NCBI RefSeq assembly: GCF_019393635.1
Contig: NC_057866.1
Span: 123,627,897 to 123,691,896, forward strand
From: Dromiciops gliroides
Taxonomy: Eukaryota; Chordata; Mammalia; Microbiotheria; Microbiotheriidae
Length of the DNA stretch: 64,000 nucleotides
Direction of reading: 5' to 3'
Position 1 is the first letter of the stretch; each line of letters opens with the position of its first letter. The translations under genes were made by a program, and so were the position numbers. Below the pieces are notes generated by a model. That model was given only the letters and a program-made list of their open reading frames with translations. It had not been told where the DNA came from and did not search any database. This document shows, piece after piece, positions 36,473 through 48,580 of this stretch.

Positions 36473-36594
36473 GTTGTTCAGATGGGGAAATGAAAGCATA
36501 CACAATGTAAGCAACTTGTCACAGGTTACACAGTAAGACTGGGAGCAGAGCTGTGAAAAGAATGTGGGTCCTCTTCTCTCTTCCCTCTATACTA

Positions 36595-37328
36595 TTTTAT
36601 TTGGTGATCACATGAGCTTTCATGAATTCAGTAACCACCTCTACACAGATGACTCTTAGATTTACTTGACCAGCCTTAATCTCTCTCTCAACTTCCAATC
36701 TTACATCTCCAACTATTAGACATCTCTAACTTGATGTCCTGTAAACATCTTAAACTCAACATGTCTAAAACTGAACCCATTATCTCCCCCCACCCCAAAC
36801 CCTTAATTTTTCTTATTACTGTAGAGATTGACACCATCCTTCTAGTCACATGGACTCAGAACCTAGTTGTAATCCTCTACTCCTAACTCTCATCCACAAT
36901 ATCAAATCAGCTGTCAAGTCCTGCTGTTTTTATCTTCACGACATCTTTTATCCATGCCCCCTTTTCTCCTCAGATACTGATATGGTTGGCTTCACTACTG
37001 CAAGTCTCTTCCCACTCCAATCCACTCTTCCACTCATGTCAAATTGATGTTCCTAAAGTACAAGTCTGTTTGCAGTGGCTTCTTTTTTCCTCCAGAATTA
37101 AATATAAAATCCTCTCTGGTTTTTAAATCCTTACATGACTTGGGCCCTTCCTATCTTTCTAGTCTTCTCACAGCTTCCTCTCTTCCATGTACTCGAAGAG
37201 CCAGTGACACCCATTTCTGTGCTGTTCCTCACATGTGCAATTTCATTTTCTGAGTTTTTTCACTGGTTGTCCCCGCCACATCAAGAATTCTCTCTCTTCT
37301 CATCTCTGCCTCAGCTAAAGTCCTACCT
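36595..37328 (+). mobile_element. L2 LINE fragment
   Basis: TTGGTGATCACATGAGC, AACATCTTAAACTCAACATG, AATATAAAATCCTCTCTGG and TCAGCTAAAGTCCTACC in L2 order. It ends where the inverted duplication at 37329 begins. Confidence 0.8.
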
Positions 37329-37527
37329 ACATGTCAGGTGTGTTATGACATTGATGTTATATAGTTCAAAGCCACTACTATTGTTTTGGTTTTTTCGGAG
37401 CAATGAGGGTTAAGTGACTTGCCCAGGGTCACACAGCTAGTAAGTGTCATGTCTGAGGCCAGATTTGAACTCAGGTTCTCCTGAATCCAGGGCCAGTGCT
37501 TTATCCACTGCGCCAGCTAGCTGCCCC
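37329..37527 (-). repeat. Left arm of an inverted duplication containing a SINE
   Basis: About 62 bases of non-SINE sequence (from ACATGTCAGGTGTGTT to TACTATTGTTTTGG) plus a minus-strand SINE ending CTGCCCC. The non-SINE part has no mismatch to the right arm apart from a 3-base indel. Confidence 0.9.
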
Positions 37528-37594
37528 ACTAGGCACATTTCTAATCTGACTTCACTTACCACATGTACTATAAAACCAGCAATGGTGGGGGTGG

Positions 37595-37798
37595 GGAGCA
37601 GCTAGGTGGAGCAGTGGATAAAGCAGAAGCCCTGGATTCAGGAGGATCTGAGTTCAAATCTGGCCTCAGACACTTGACACTTACCAGCTGTGTGACCCTG
37701 GGCAAGTCACTTAACCCTCATTGCTCCGAAAAAACCAAAACAATAGTAGTGGCTTTGAACTATATAACATCAATGTCATAATAACACACCTGACATGT
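37595..37798 (+). repeat. Right arm of an inverted duplication containing a SINE
   Basis: Plus-strand SINE from GGAGCAGCTAGG, with the shared unusual 3' junction TTGCTCCGAAAAAACC, continuing into the same 62-base flank in reverse and ending TGACATGT. The arms are separated by 67 bases. Confidence 0.9.
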
Positions 37799-38031
37799 TG
37801 GAACAAAGAATAATGTGGACAAAAGGCAAAAAGCGTGGAGACTAAGAAAACCACCATCAATTCATTAAGTTTTGACCTTAGCAGATAGTATATTCTCCCC
37901 CCGCCCCCCGCCCCAGAACTCTCACCAGATAATAATTTTCTTTGAAGCTTTAATGGCCATTATTTGAGTAAGAGAAGAAAAAGGCATGGGGAAGGAGCTT
38001 CTAAAGGGCAAATGTGAGTGAAAAAAAGCAG

Positions 38032-38033
<2 letters not shown>

Positions 38034-38066
<33 letters not shown>
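38034..38066. repeat. (TG)n microsatellite
   Basis: About 16 TG units. Confidence 0.93.
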
Positions 38067-38067
<1 letters not shown>

Positions 38068-38899
38068 ACACGTGCTTGAGTGAGCTTGAATGCATGCACA
38101 CATTCTGGACGGGGGTGGAGGATGGAGGTGGCACTAATCAGAGCAACAGCTGGCACAAAATTCTTTCCTGTGCTCATTTTTATATGGCAGGGTGCCTGCC
38201 CAATTCAGGCTCTCAAGCTCTCTATTTGACAGCCATTTGGATGCACCAAATTCACTGATTTCTAATTACTACATGCTGAAATTGCTCTTTGGAAAGTATT
38301 TTGGTAGTTACACCCACTGGCATGCTTAATTACCCCTCTCATTGAGGGCCCAAAATACATCCCTTGAAAGTGCAACCTTTTCCACTTTTCAGTGGGTAGT
38401 TTTCAGTTCATCTAGCTAAGATTTATCATCTCTAGATGGCGTTGAAACCACTTTATAACGGAAACAGCACCAGTCTTCCATCTAAACCAGGGATGTCAGG
38501 AGATAGTGAACTATCTAGGAGACAAAAGTAGGGGGACTAGATGGACAAGCTTCCATTCTGCCTTATGGACTCATCATTGTTCCCATTTCCCACTAGTTAT
38601 ACTGCTTTGGGACTTTTGGGGACCTCTCCATCATGTCTTCCTTCCCCAGGAAACTTGTTACTGGGAAATCTCATTATCTTGCAATCTTGAATCTGCCTGG
38701 TTCTTACTTCTCTTCAGTATCCTCCAAACCTCTGCTTAAAGCCTCTGAAAGAGGACAGGGCCACAGGCTCCAGGGCTTCCTTTTAAGAAAGGAGCTTGGC
38801 ACAGTCTTCTCCCCATTTCCCACCAGATACGCTGCTTTTGGAATTCCTTGGACTTTGTGGTGCCCTTGAGTCGGGTAGCCTCCCCCACTCCACCTTTTC

Positions 38900-39205
38900 T
38901 GTTTTCTTTTGTGTGCTGTCTTTCTCCATTAGATCATAAGCTCCTTGAAGGCAGGGACAGCCTTTTTTTTTTTTTAGTGGGGCAATGAGGGTTAAGTGAC
39001 TTGCCCAGGGTCACACAGCTAGTAAGTGTCAAGTGTCTGAGGCCGGATTTGAACTCAGGTACTCCTAAATCCAGGGCCGGTGCTTTATCCCCTGAACCAC
39101 CTAGCTGCCCTGACAGCCTTTTTTTTTTTTTAACTTGTATTTGTATCCCTGGCACTTATCACAGTGCCTGGCACATAGTAGCACTTAATAAATACTTATT
39201 GACTA
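38900..39205 (+). mobile_element. L2 3' end interrupted by a SINE
   Basis: TCTCCATTAGATCATAAGCT and GCAGGGACAGCC before, and CAGTGCCTGGCACATAGTAG to TTGACTAACTGACTG after, a SINE insertion. Confidence 0.85.
38962..39110 (-). mobile_element. Young SINE in L2
   Basis: Minus-strand copy. GACAGCCTTTTTTT is duplicated on both sides. Confidence 0.93.
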
Positions 39206-39299
39206 ACTGACTGTTATAATACTCTCAACAAGCATCAACAAGTATCAGAAACAGATAGTATCATGAAAACAATAAACATGAACTTGGACAGACTTCTAG

Positions 39300-39380
39300 A
39301 GAAAGTGGGAGATAGAAGGGTCAGATGTGCTATGATCCATGAGGTCACCAAGAGTCAGACATGCCTGAACAACAACAAAA
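39300..39380 (+). mobile_element. Type B SINE 3' fragment
   Basis: ACCAAGAGTCAGACATGCCT and GAACAACAACAA are the tail seen reversed at 43012, 52834 and 61898. Confidence 0.6.
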
Positions 39381-39599
39381 TGGGCCAGGCCCTATGCCCC
39401 AGACCTGATATCAAGGAGTTGTCAATGTACCAGAGAGGCCCCATCACAAGACACTGGTTGTACTCAGTAGTTATTGTTCTAATCAACTGCTACTTAGGCC
39501 ATAGCTACCAGTCAGGAATAACAAAGAACTTGACATATACTTAACTACCTTCTCCCACCCCCACCATGACACTCCCCTCCCCCACCTACCCCCCATTAA

Positions 39600-39760
39600 A
39601 AGGGTTGGAGCTGGAAGGAACCTTAGAAATCATCTAGTTTCACTCCCTTATTTTAAAGCTGAACAGACTAAAATCCAGAGAAGTTAGGTAACTACCCTCT
39701 TATAAAAAGATTGTTGAATTATTGTATTGTCCAAGGTCACACAGGCAGTAAATGAAAGAC
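39600..39760 (-). mobile_element. MIR-like fragment
   Basis: GGAGCTGGAAGGAACCTTAG and CCAGAGAAGTTAGGTAACTA, then GTCCAAGGTCACACAGGC. Confidence 0.65.
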
Positions 39761-40620
39761 TTGGTGACTTGTATGGATTAGACAGAAGTCTCATACCTCA
39801 GATATCATGAAAATTTTTGTGACTGTTGTGAATTGTTGCTGATCACAGGCTGTTGTTGTAAAAAGAATTGGTTGGTGTGGACCTTGGTGAACACCAAATA
39901 ACATGATAAAGAATAAAATAGATTCTATTTTAGCACACAAGGAAAACTTGTTATTGGTGTGGGAGTTATCTCTGAGTTAGCTGTCTATGTGCAGTCAGAC
40001 AAGTGACTTGCCAGAGGAAAGATGAGAATTAGTAAAAAAAAAATGTAATTAAAAAAAAACAAGGAGAATAACAATAAGAAAAAGATATGTTATATAAATT
40101 AGATAACTTAACCCTATGTTATTAACAATCAAAAAGGAGAAATGAACAATGGCAATCACACTGAATGTTTACTGTTCAGATTATAACATGCATTTATGTA
40201 GACAACCTACCCAGTTTCTCCAACAGTATGTCTGTCCACAGCACAGGCACCATGAGTTGGGTCCAGAATTAAACAGGAGGAGAGTGGGAGGGATTGACTT
40301 TGGGAAATTGTAAGGCTTTTCATGAAAGCAAAGGCCCGTTTTAAAAATACCAACCATATGGCAGCAAGACATAGGATACAAAAGTCTATGAAGAAGTAAA
40401 AATGAATGTCATCTAGATGGCAATGGAGGAGAGCACGGTGGGTGTGAGGAGCCTGCAACATGTGACTAAAAAGGAACTCTAAAGAATACAAGACATAAGA
40501 GATCTCATGACCAAGAAATTAGGAGAGGAAAAGAATTTGAGCTGGTCACATGGCAAGTATAAGGGATGAACTGTTGGTAGACAGCTAGAATGATCCATTG
40601 GTTCTCTCTTTCTCTCTCTC

Positions 40621-40767
40621 TCTTTTTTTTTTAGTGAGGCAGTTGGGGTTAAGTGATTTGCCCAGGGTCACACAGCTAGTAAGTGTTAAGAGTCTGAAGC
40701 CGGAGTTGAACTCGGGTCCTCCTGACTCCAGGGCTGGTGCCCTATCCACTGCACCACTTAGCTGCCT
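40621..40767 (-). mobile_element. Young SINE
   Basis: Minus-strand copy. Flanks GATCCATTGGTTCTCT and GATTAATTGGTTCTTT. Confidence 0.88.
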
Positions 40768-40799
40768 GGATTAATTGGTTCTTTATGTTGGTCAAGAGA

Positions 40800-42380
40800 T
40801 GGCATTCCAGGTGAAACACATGGCCAGTTTTTGGGAGAACAAGGGCAAATTGCAATATGGACAGGCATGGGTGGGTTGCAATCTGTCTACTTGGAGAAAT
40901 TTCCAAATTGATGACGGCAGAGATCCTTTTAGGTAAATGAGTATCATCGGGGGCAAAAGAAGCTGGCAGGGGTGTGGAGGTTAGGGTTCATTCCTTCTTC
41001 CTACTCTTCTGGCCTCAATTAGCCTGAGACCCCTTTTTCTCATTCCCTGTGGGCCCGGCTGCCTGCCTTCCTGCTTTCTGCGGGGGATGGAGACAGCAGA
41101 GGGCCTCAAGGTGCAAAACCTAGGGATATTGTTCTCCAGACCCCTGGAGGGAAAGAACCATTTCTCACTGTCATATTAGCACCTTGGGCAGAGTTCCAGC
41201 CATCCTGACCTGGGTATGGCTCTAAGAGGAGTTGTAAATTCTCCACCCGAAAGGAGGTCCTTCAGGGAGGGTGGCAACCCGCACTGGCTGCTTGGTTAAG
41301 AAGCATGCTTCATCCATTTTTCAAGCCAAAATATTTCAAAGTAAATATGGTGCTGGTAATTAGCTGATCTATGAAACTTCTTCAGTCAACAACAGACAAG
41401 CTGACCCCGTGATTGGCTAGCAAATTATTCATCTGGACCCACCATTCACCAGTTTACATAACCCAGTTCTGGGTTAGTTCATATGACCACTTTGGGCTTT
41501 GGTTTTCTCATCTGCAAAGTGTGGGGGGCTGGAGCTGTGTGGTCCCTTCCCAGAATCAAACAGGAGGAAGAAAGTGGACTGGGTTGCCTTTGGGGAATTG
41601 CAAAGCCCCTTTAACGACCCCAGCCTTCTTGGGAAAGTAAAAATAGAATGTTCTATATTCTAACTCTTCTGTGGTTGCAGCCTTTCCCAAACCACAGCTC
41701 AGGCCTTGAAATCTTACCTGCAATTAAAGCTGAATAGACCAACTGAAGGAGGGAACTAAGCCAATCCTCTGGGGAGCTCAAATGGAAAAACAGCAACTCC
41801 AGAGTGCTTTCTGCCTCATTCATCTGGAGGACTCAGACAAGAGCAGGTTTTTGACCTACATTTCCCCCTAAATTTTCATATGTAGACAGTGAGCTAAGAT
41901 AGCTCATTAGAGTCACCAGGGATATAGGGCGTTCCAGGAAAGAAGGTGAATTGTTTGAAGAGAAGAAATTTCATACCTGCCCAGGCTTTTATTCCTCATT
42001 TGTAAAATGAGGATAATAATACCTACCCTATCCACCCCACAAGGTCGTGGAGAAATTGCTTTTAAACCTTAAAGGGCAAAAGAAATGGGTCCTATTGTTA
42101 AGGGGAGTAGAAAAGTATTCCCTCAGATTTTAGCCTTTGGTTCCTGTCCCTCTGGGACCCTGAGGAGTTCCTGCTGCCCAGGAAACTTTTTCCCAGTATT
42201 CAAGAAGGCCTAAGTTATATCACAGTTTCCATCATCAGTCAAAAAAACATTTATGTGCCAGGTACTGTGCTAATCTTCCACTATCCAAAGAAAGCAGGGG
42301 GACAACACTGAATGAGCTTATTATATTCAGCACTTTCTTGACAATCAATTTAAATACTATTTATAGTCTTAGAAAGTTGC
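40800..42380. other. Mostly unique sequence
   Basis: Little recognisable repeat content and no substantial open frame. It includes TGGTAATTAGCTGATCT (41354) and other ATTA cores. It could contain regulatory DNA. Confidence 0.3.
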
Positions 42381-42389
42381 TCAGCTCAC

Positions 42390-42510
42390 TGAGATGTTAA
42401 GTTACTTGCCCAGGAGGATTATGTGGTCATGATGTCTCAGAAATGAGATGTGAACTTGGTTCTTCCTGGCTGAGTCCAGTTTTCATTACTCTACCTGTTG
42501 CTTCTTAACC
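42390..42510 (-). mobile_element. MIR-like fragment
   Basis: GTTAAGTTACTTGCCCAGGA and GATGTGAACTTGGTTCTTCC. Confidence 0.55.
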
Positions 42511-42632
42511 TTTGTACCTCAAAGCCAGTGTAACAATGACTAAAAGCCCTCTCTGGGTTTTATTAAAGCCAATAAAATATAATATGCCTCCGTAGTTTAT
42601 GTCTGAAACTATAGTGAATAGAAACAGATTAT

Positions 42633-42780
42633 GGGGGGCAACTAGGTAGCACAATGGATAAAAGCAGCGGCCCTGGATTCAGGAGGACCTGAGTTCAAAT
42701 CTGACTTCAGACACTTGACACTAGCTGTGTAACCCTGTGCAAGTCACTTAACCCTCATTGCTCTGCAAAAGAAATTAAAG
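42633..42780 (+). mobile_element. Young SINE
   Basis: Plus-strand copy, GGGGGGCAACTAGGTAGC to CTCATTGCTCTGCAAAAG, missing the CTTACTAG segment. Target duplication not clear. Confidence 0.85.
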
Positions 42781-42935
42781 TCCCTAAGACACCAAATAAT
42801 TGTGTGACCCTGGATGTCTCAGTTATTTCCATCTGTAAAATGGTGATAATCCTCACACTACTTTCCTCCTAAGGTTACAGTGGGGAAAGTGCATGTCAAA
42901 TCTCAAAGCACTATATAAAAATGAATTGTTATTAG
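42781..42935 (+). mobile_element. MIR-like fragment
   Basis: TGTGTGACCCTGGATGTCTC, CATCTGTAAAATGGTGATAA and CAAAGCACTATATAAAAATG. Confidence 0.65.
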
Positions 42936-43011
42936 TCATTCTGTAACTGCTCTAAGTTTTCTAACACCTACCATGTTAAATTGTAGGGCCTTATAGAAGA
43001 CCAGATATCAA

Positions 43012-43273
43012 ATTGTTGTTTTTGAGTAGTTTCAATTGTGTCTGACTCTTTGTGACCTCATTTGGGATTTTCTTGGCAAAGATAGTGGAATGGTTTGCCA
43101 TTTCCTTCTGCAATTCATTTTACACATGAGGAAACTGAGGCAAAGAGGGTTAAGTGACTTGCCCAGGGTCACCCAGCTAGCAAGTGACTGAGGTCGGATT
43201 TGAATTCAGGAAGATGAGTCTTCCTGAGTCCAGGCCCAGCATTCTATGTGCTATGGCGCTACCTAGCTGCCCT
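43012..43273 (-). mobile_element. Type B SINE (about 260 bases)
   Basis: Tail TTGTTGTTTTTGAGTAG, TGTCTGACTCTTTGTGACC and TTTTCTTGGCAAAGATAG, then the core GAGGAAACTGAGGCAAAG, and the shared head ending GCTACCTAGCTGCCC. It shares its 5' head with the short SINE but has a different 3' half. Confidence 0.88.
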
Positions 43274-43339
43274 TAGATCTTAAATAGGGATCTACAGTCC
43301 TTGTAGTCCCCATACATGACAGGGTCTTTAGATTAGGAA

Positions 43340-43490
43340 ACTGATGGACATTCAACGTGGTACAGCAGAGATCATGCAAGACTAAGATTCTGGAGACTTG
43401 GGTCCTACTGTCTCTGTCACTAAGGAGGTATTATACTACTTCAACTCTATGGGCCTCAGCTTCCTCCCCTGTGAAACGGACACGATTTTA
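43340..43490 (+). mobile_element. MIR-like fragment
   Basis: GGAGACTTGGGTCCTACTGT and GGGCCTCAGCTTCCTCCCCT in MIR order. Confidence 0.55.
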
Positions 43491-43499
43491 TGGCCACTC

Positions 43500-44640
43500 C
43501 CAGCTCAGACAGTAGGTGCCTGATTGTATAATGATCTTTAGCAGGAACCACACCTGAATGGCTCCCGCAGTCCTGATTATGCCTAAACCTTGTAGGAGCA
43601 GCCAGGAGACCTGGATGCTCAAAGACTGGGGTCAGCAATTCCTGGCACATGTATAAGGAGTCACTTTATTACTTTGTCCTGATTCCTGATAGCTTTCCTG
43701 CACTTATCTCTACCTCCCTCTTCTCAAAGGCTTGTGTGAGATGGGGCAGGCTAGGAGTTGGTGGGGTGGGGTGGGGGGAGGGAATCATGAAGGTGACATC
43801 ATCACTGGCAAAAACATCAGCATTGTCAGGTACCCTCCCCCCTGAGCATCCTGGCAACACACACTGCCACACTTCCCACGATGTGACCCCCTTCTCCTCC
43901 CACAGAGCACATACACTCCCTCATGCTCGGAACCTGCAGACTTTAATACCGGGTGACCTTGGAAAGGCTCCAATAGACTCCAGACAAAAGGGAAAGGGGA
44001 TGAAAGTAAATGTCAGCTACAGAGAACTAGACCAACAGTGCTTTCCTGAGTGCAGTGCATGCCTGTCTTTGGAGCAAAAACAAGGACAAGCACAGTCTTT
44101 GTTTCTCTATCTGAACGGTGAACCTGGAGGGAAGTTTCTGTGCACTCAGAATATGACTAAAAGTTTCTATGGTGCTTCCTCACTTTGGTCAGTAAGAAAA
44201 CACCACCAGCGACTCAATTTCCATTCCCTGCTTTCTAGAGTTGTCATGATACTCGGAAGATGAGATGTGAAATGAGGCAACACAACAAGATGTCTTAGGA
44301 TGATTCTTATGGACAGGACCTTTGTGGCAGCTAAAGGCTGCCAGTATATGGATTTCTTTTAATGAGCGCTCATGAATTTAGGTCATGAACAGGGTAAACC
44401 CCAAATATAAATATCTTCAAGATGGAAGAGTTTCTTAAGTGCTTAAACATCCCTGCATTAACCAGCAATCTCTTCTTAAGTAAGACTCCACAGCTACAGG
44501 GCAGGGATCAGAAAATCATAGCCCTCCCACATTGGTTAATGGATTTTCTGAAAAAAAAAAAGTCAGCTCTAAGTCTCTTTCCTGGGAGAATGAGTGAGAA
44601 TATCCAAATAAATTCCAAAGTATCTGTTTGCTCAAAACTA
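43500..44640. other. Unique sequence with a 204-codon open frame of doubtful status
   Basis: A plus-strand frame at 43649-44263 is the longest in the window not made by a repeat. It has no recognised domain, no clear signal peptide, Gly/Trp-rich low-complexity near residue 35, and no promoter or splice context. A CRE-like GGTGACATCATCAC lies at 43792. Probably non-coding. Confidence 0.3.
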
Positions 44641-45500
44641 AGAGACATAATGCTTTTATCCTTTCAATTTTTATTTGACATATTTTGGCTTTGCATCATC
44701 TTCATTTTCAAATATAGCCTTCCCTCTTCCCCCTTACAGAATCATTCCTTATTATAAAGAATAAAAAATGGGGGCAGCTAGGAGGCTCAGTGGATAAAGC
44801 AGAGGCCCTGGATTCAGGAATACCTGAGTTCAAATCTGGCCTCAGACACTTGACACTTACTAGCTGTGTGACCCTGGGCAAGTCACTTAACACTCATTGC
44901 CCAGGCCCCCCAAAAATTACTAAAAGAAAGAATAAAAATGAAGAGAAAAGAAAGCTGATAAGCAAAACTAATAAATAAATCAAGTCTGAGAGTAAATGAT
45001 AAGTTCCATATCCATTGTTCAGGGAAGGAGGTCCATGTATATAGATCTCTTGGGGACCACACTTGGTAATTATAATTAGATGATGTTGAGCCTTCCTTCT
45101 TTTGGGTTATTGTTTTTTCTGTTCATATTGCTATAGTTCCTGCATATACTTGGGTTTTTGTCTAGTTCTGTTTTCTTTACTTTACATCAGTTCATCTTAG
45201 TCTTCTAATGCTTCTCTGTAGTTTTCAGATTCATGGTTTCTTATGGAGCAGTTATATTCAACCACATTAATATAATACATTATATTTAACCATTCCTCAA
45301 CTGATTAGCACCTACTTTGTTTATAGTTCTTTGCTACTATGATATAAATGGGACTTCTTGTTTTCTATATTTTACCTCTTTGGGGTATATGCCTAGCAAT
45401 GGAATTTCTTACTCAAATGTTATAATCATTTTCTTAATATAATTTCAAACATTTTTCCAGAATGGTTGGACTGCAACCTCTCCAACATTGACTCTTAATC
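44640..45500 (-). mobile_element. Old L1 3' end
   Basis: CCTTCCCTCTTCCCCCTTAC (3' UTR type), then, after a SINE, AACCATTCCTCAACTGATTA, TTTACCTCTTTGGGGTATAT and CCAGAATGGTTGGACTGCA. These parallel the L1 ORF2 C-terminal region at 4380-4640 and are strongly diverged. Confidence 0.6.
44770..44916 (+). mobile_element. Young SINE in the old L1
   Basis: Plus-strand copy, GGGGCAGCTAGGAGGCTCAG to CACTCATTGCCCAGG. Confidence 0.9.
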
Positions 45501-46453
45501 TTGAGGCATTATATTAAGCCTTATCTTCTTGTTTAGGTCCCTATTAAGGGGATTAATTAGAAGCACCTAAGCATCTAAGAAAGATGATATTTACTTCTTT
45601 CCTAGGTGCTACACTGATAAGGCAAGTAGTAGGGAAATGCTTCATCAATAGGAAGCAAACCAACCTAGTCTGGGGGCCAATTCTCATCAGGGGTTACCTC
45701 CCTCACAATCTGACTGCCTAAAGCTAGCTCTCTAGTTCCCTCTATCTACTCCCAGAAAGATTTTTATTCTCTGTTATGAAGGATGGCTCTCTGAGTGGAA
45801 GGAAGAATATATTGGAAAATGCCAATGAGCAAAGAAGAGGAAAGAAATGTGATCTTGATTCTGAGAAGAGACTACACCAGAACCTAGAACTAATTTGATA
45901 GGCTCCTCAAGAAATAACACAAACTCACAGGGACTGAAGGAAGAGGATTCTCAACACAATGGCAGTAAAGCTCCCTCATTTGTCTGGTCCTGCAAGCATT
46001 CTTCTTTAGAAATTCTCATCTCCCAACTATAATTGGTTTCTCAAGAGAAAAGAAAAACAACTAAGTCATATTACTAGCTGTGTGACCCTGGGCAAGCCAT
46101 TTAATTCTGATTGCCTTCTCTACACCTCCCCTCCCCCCCCAAAAATTAAAAGTAAAAAAACAACCACGAACCTTGGTTGGCTTCGATTGTCCTTTAAAGC
46201 CTATTAGCTTGGGGTAAGGAAAGCATCATCACATGGTTTGGATTATTTTAGCTGCATACCCACCACTGCTTCACATGCATGTGCTTGTGCAGGTGAGCAC
46301 ACACACACACCATGTCTGCACATTAACACTTTCTTTCTGGCTCTGTGTTTAAGAGACACACTCACTCTGTGTCTTTCAAGGCAGTCAAACATTTCTCTTC
46401 ATTCCCTTAATCATTTTAAAAGCTGGTTCTCCTGAATTGGGGATGACTTTGTG

Positions 46454-46938
46454 AGGGGCAGCTAGGTGGTGCACTGGCCCTGGTGTCAGGAGGACCTGAG
46501 TTCAAATTTCACCTCAGACACTTACTAGATGTGTGACCCTAGTCAAGTCACTTAACCCCAATTGCCTTAAAACATCCAGGGCCATCTCCAGTTGTCCTGA
46601 TGTATATGTTGCCACTGGACCCAGATGGCTCTGTTTTTGTTTTTTTGTTTTTTGTTTTTTTGTTTTGGCGGGGCAATGGGGGTTAAGTGACTTGCCCAGG
46701 GTCACACAGCTAGTAAGTGTCAAGTGTCTGAGGCTGGATTTGAACTCAGGTACTCCTGAATCCAGGGCTGGTGCTTTATCCACTGCGCCACCCAGCCGCG
46801 CCCCCAGATGGCTCTGAAGGAGAGAGTGAGGCTGGTGACTTTGCACAGCCCTCCCTCACTTAAATCCAATTCACTGCAAGTCATGACATCACTCCAATGT
46901 CATGGTCCTCTTCAAGAAGAAAGACCGACAACAACAAT
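46454..46938 (+). mobile_element. Type C SINE, full length, interrupted
   Basis: It begins like the short SINE (GGGCAGCTAGGTGGTGC) and continues past CCAATTGCCTTAAAA into its own 3' half (CCAGTTGTCCTGATGTATAT, AATTCACTGCAAGTCATGAC, CGACAACAACAATC). ACTTTGTGAGGGG flanks both ends. A short SINE sits inside. This copy shows the architecture of the type C family. Confidence 0.85.
46633..46803 (-). mobile_element. Young SINE nested in the type C SINE
   Basis: Minus-strand copy. CCCAGATGGCTCTG is duplicated on both sides. Confidence 0.95.
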
Positions 46939-47439
46939 CACTTTGTGAGGGGAATAGCTATTTTTCTGCAAGCAATCATAGTGTCCCTTCCTTCCTCCCT
47001 CCTTCACTGTTGATTCCATGCAGTAACATTTGGGAATTTGGTAGCCCTGCACTACTGACATGGAGACCTCAAACCAGTAAAGCCTAATTCAAGTCTTCAT
47101 GATAGAAGAATTTCTAAAGTACTTAAACATCCCTTAAATGGAAAGTACAATGTAAATCAAACTGATTAGAATAGTCTTGGACAGCCTAGAGCAGACTTAA
47201 AGGAAAACATTTCTCCCATTTTACTTCAAAACCTAAATTAAACCTAACAAATGGAAAGAGGCCAATGCCATTGAACTCTTTCTGAGAATTCATTTGGCAA
47301 CATCTGGCAAAGTGAATTGAAATAAGTCATGTCCTGTCAGCTGTTTTGAAGAGGAAAACACTCAGAAGAGACCATGGGGAGCCACATGTTCAAAGGTACA
47401 ACTCTCACCCAAAGAATCTAAAACATATTACTTATAGGA

Positions 47440-47905
47440 TGTGAGAGTTGGGAGTGGTCATAAAAAATTAGCTAGTCCAATCCCCTCATTTTATAGACAA
47501 GGAAACTTAAGTCCAGTGAGACAAAGTAATAGGAATCATGGTATTTTAGAGCTAGAAAGAATTTTAGAGATCACCTAGTTCAACTTTATTTTGCCAATGA
47601 GGGAACTTAAACACAGAGATGTCAAGTGACTCTCCAAGGTCCCACAGCTAGTTAAGTAGATGATTCCTTAAGTCTGGAAGCAAGGACTCCTTACTCCTTC
47701 CCAGTGTTCTTTCCATTAAAAAAACATGAAGACTTGGTGTAATTGAAAAGAACATTTGATTTGGAGTCAAAGCATTTGGGTTCAAATCTTACCTCCACTC
47801 TGAGCAAATTACTAAAGCCTCTTTTCTGATTTGTTGTATGAGGGGTTGGACTAGAATAATGTACTAGATGATCTAGGTGCCTTCCAGTTCTGAATTCTAT
47901 AAACT
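47440..47905. mobile_element. MIR-like cluster
   Basis: Two reversed fragments (47440-47525; 47540-47720 with TCAAGTGACTCTCCAAGGT) and one forward (47735-47905, TTTGGAGTCAAAGCATTTGG to GATGATCTAGGTGCC). Confidence 0.65.
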
Positions 47906-48344
47906 AAGAGCTGGATTCTAGCAAGCATGCACTACTAAAGAGCTGAGTAATCTTGGACAAGTTGTTTCATTTTTATGGTATTCCGGTTTCTCATCTGTTC
48001 ATACTTGCATTAAAAAAAATAGCATGTTCACATCCTGATATTTAATACAACTTCTAAAGATACCTACTTTACAACAAAAAGAGGATAGCTTTAGCAGCTG
48101 GGAGAATCTAGATTCACATGAAACATCTCTTGAAGCAGGCTTAGCACCTTTAGCAACATGACACCTCAAATTCTAACTCTTGTGGGTGTCAGTAAATGGG
48201 ATACTGCCTGTCTACTAAGATGGTGAGAAGTGGACATACTTATATATTGACTTTATGGAAGGGGTGGGGCATTCTTAATTTGCTCTGGCCACCAATTTGA
48301 ATATTGACTTATTGAGTGTAGTTAATAAGATTAGTAAGAGCTAT

Positions 48345-48580
48345 CATGTATATGGACTTTAAGGTTTGCAAAATGCTTTACAAATACTATCTCATTTTAT
48401 CCTCACAACAACCTGGAATGTATATATATGCTATTATTATCCCCATTTACAGGTGTGGAAACTGAGTCAGACAGCAGATAAGTGACTTAGAGTCACATAG
48501 CCAGTAAGAGTCTGTGGCTAGATTTGAACTCAGGTATTTTTGACCCATTTGAAGTCCGGTGTTCTATCCACTATACTGTT
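48345..48580 (-). mobile_element. MIR-like SINE
   Basis: GTTTGCAAAATGCTTTACAA, TATTATCCCCATTTACAG, AGTCACATAGCCAGTAAG and TAGATTTGAACTCAGG in reversed order. Confidence 0.75.
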
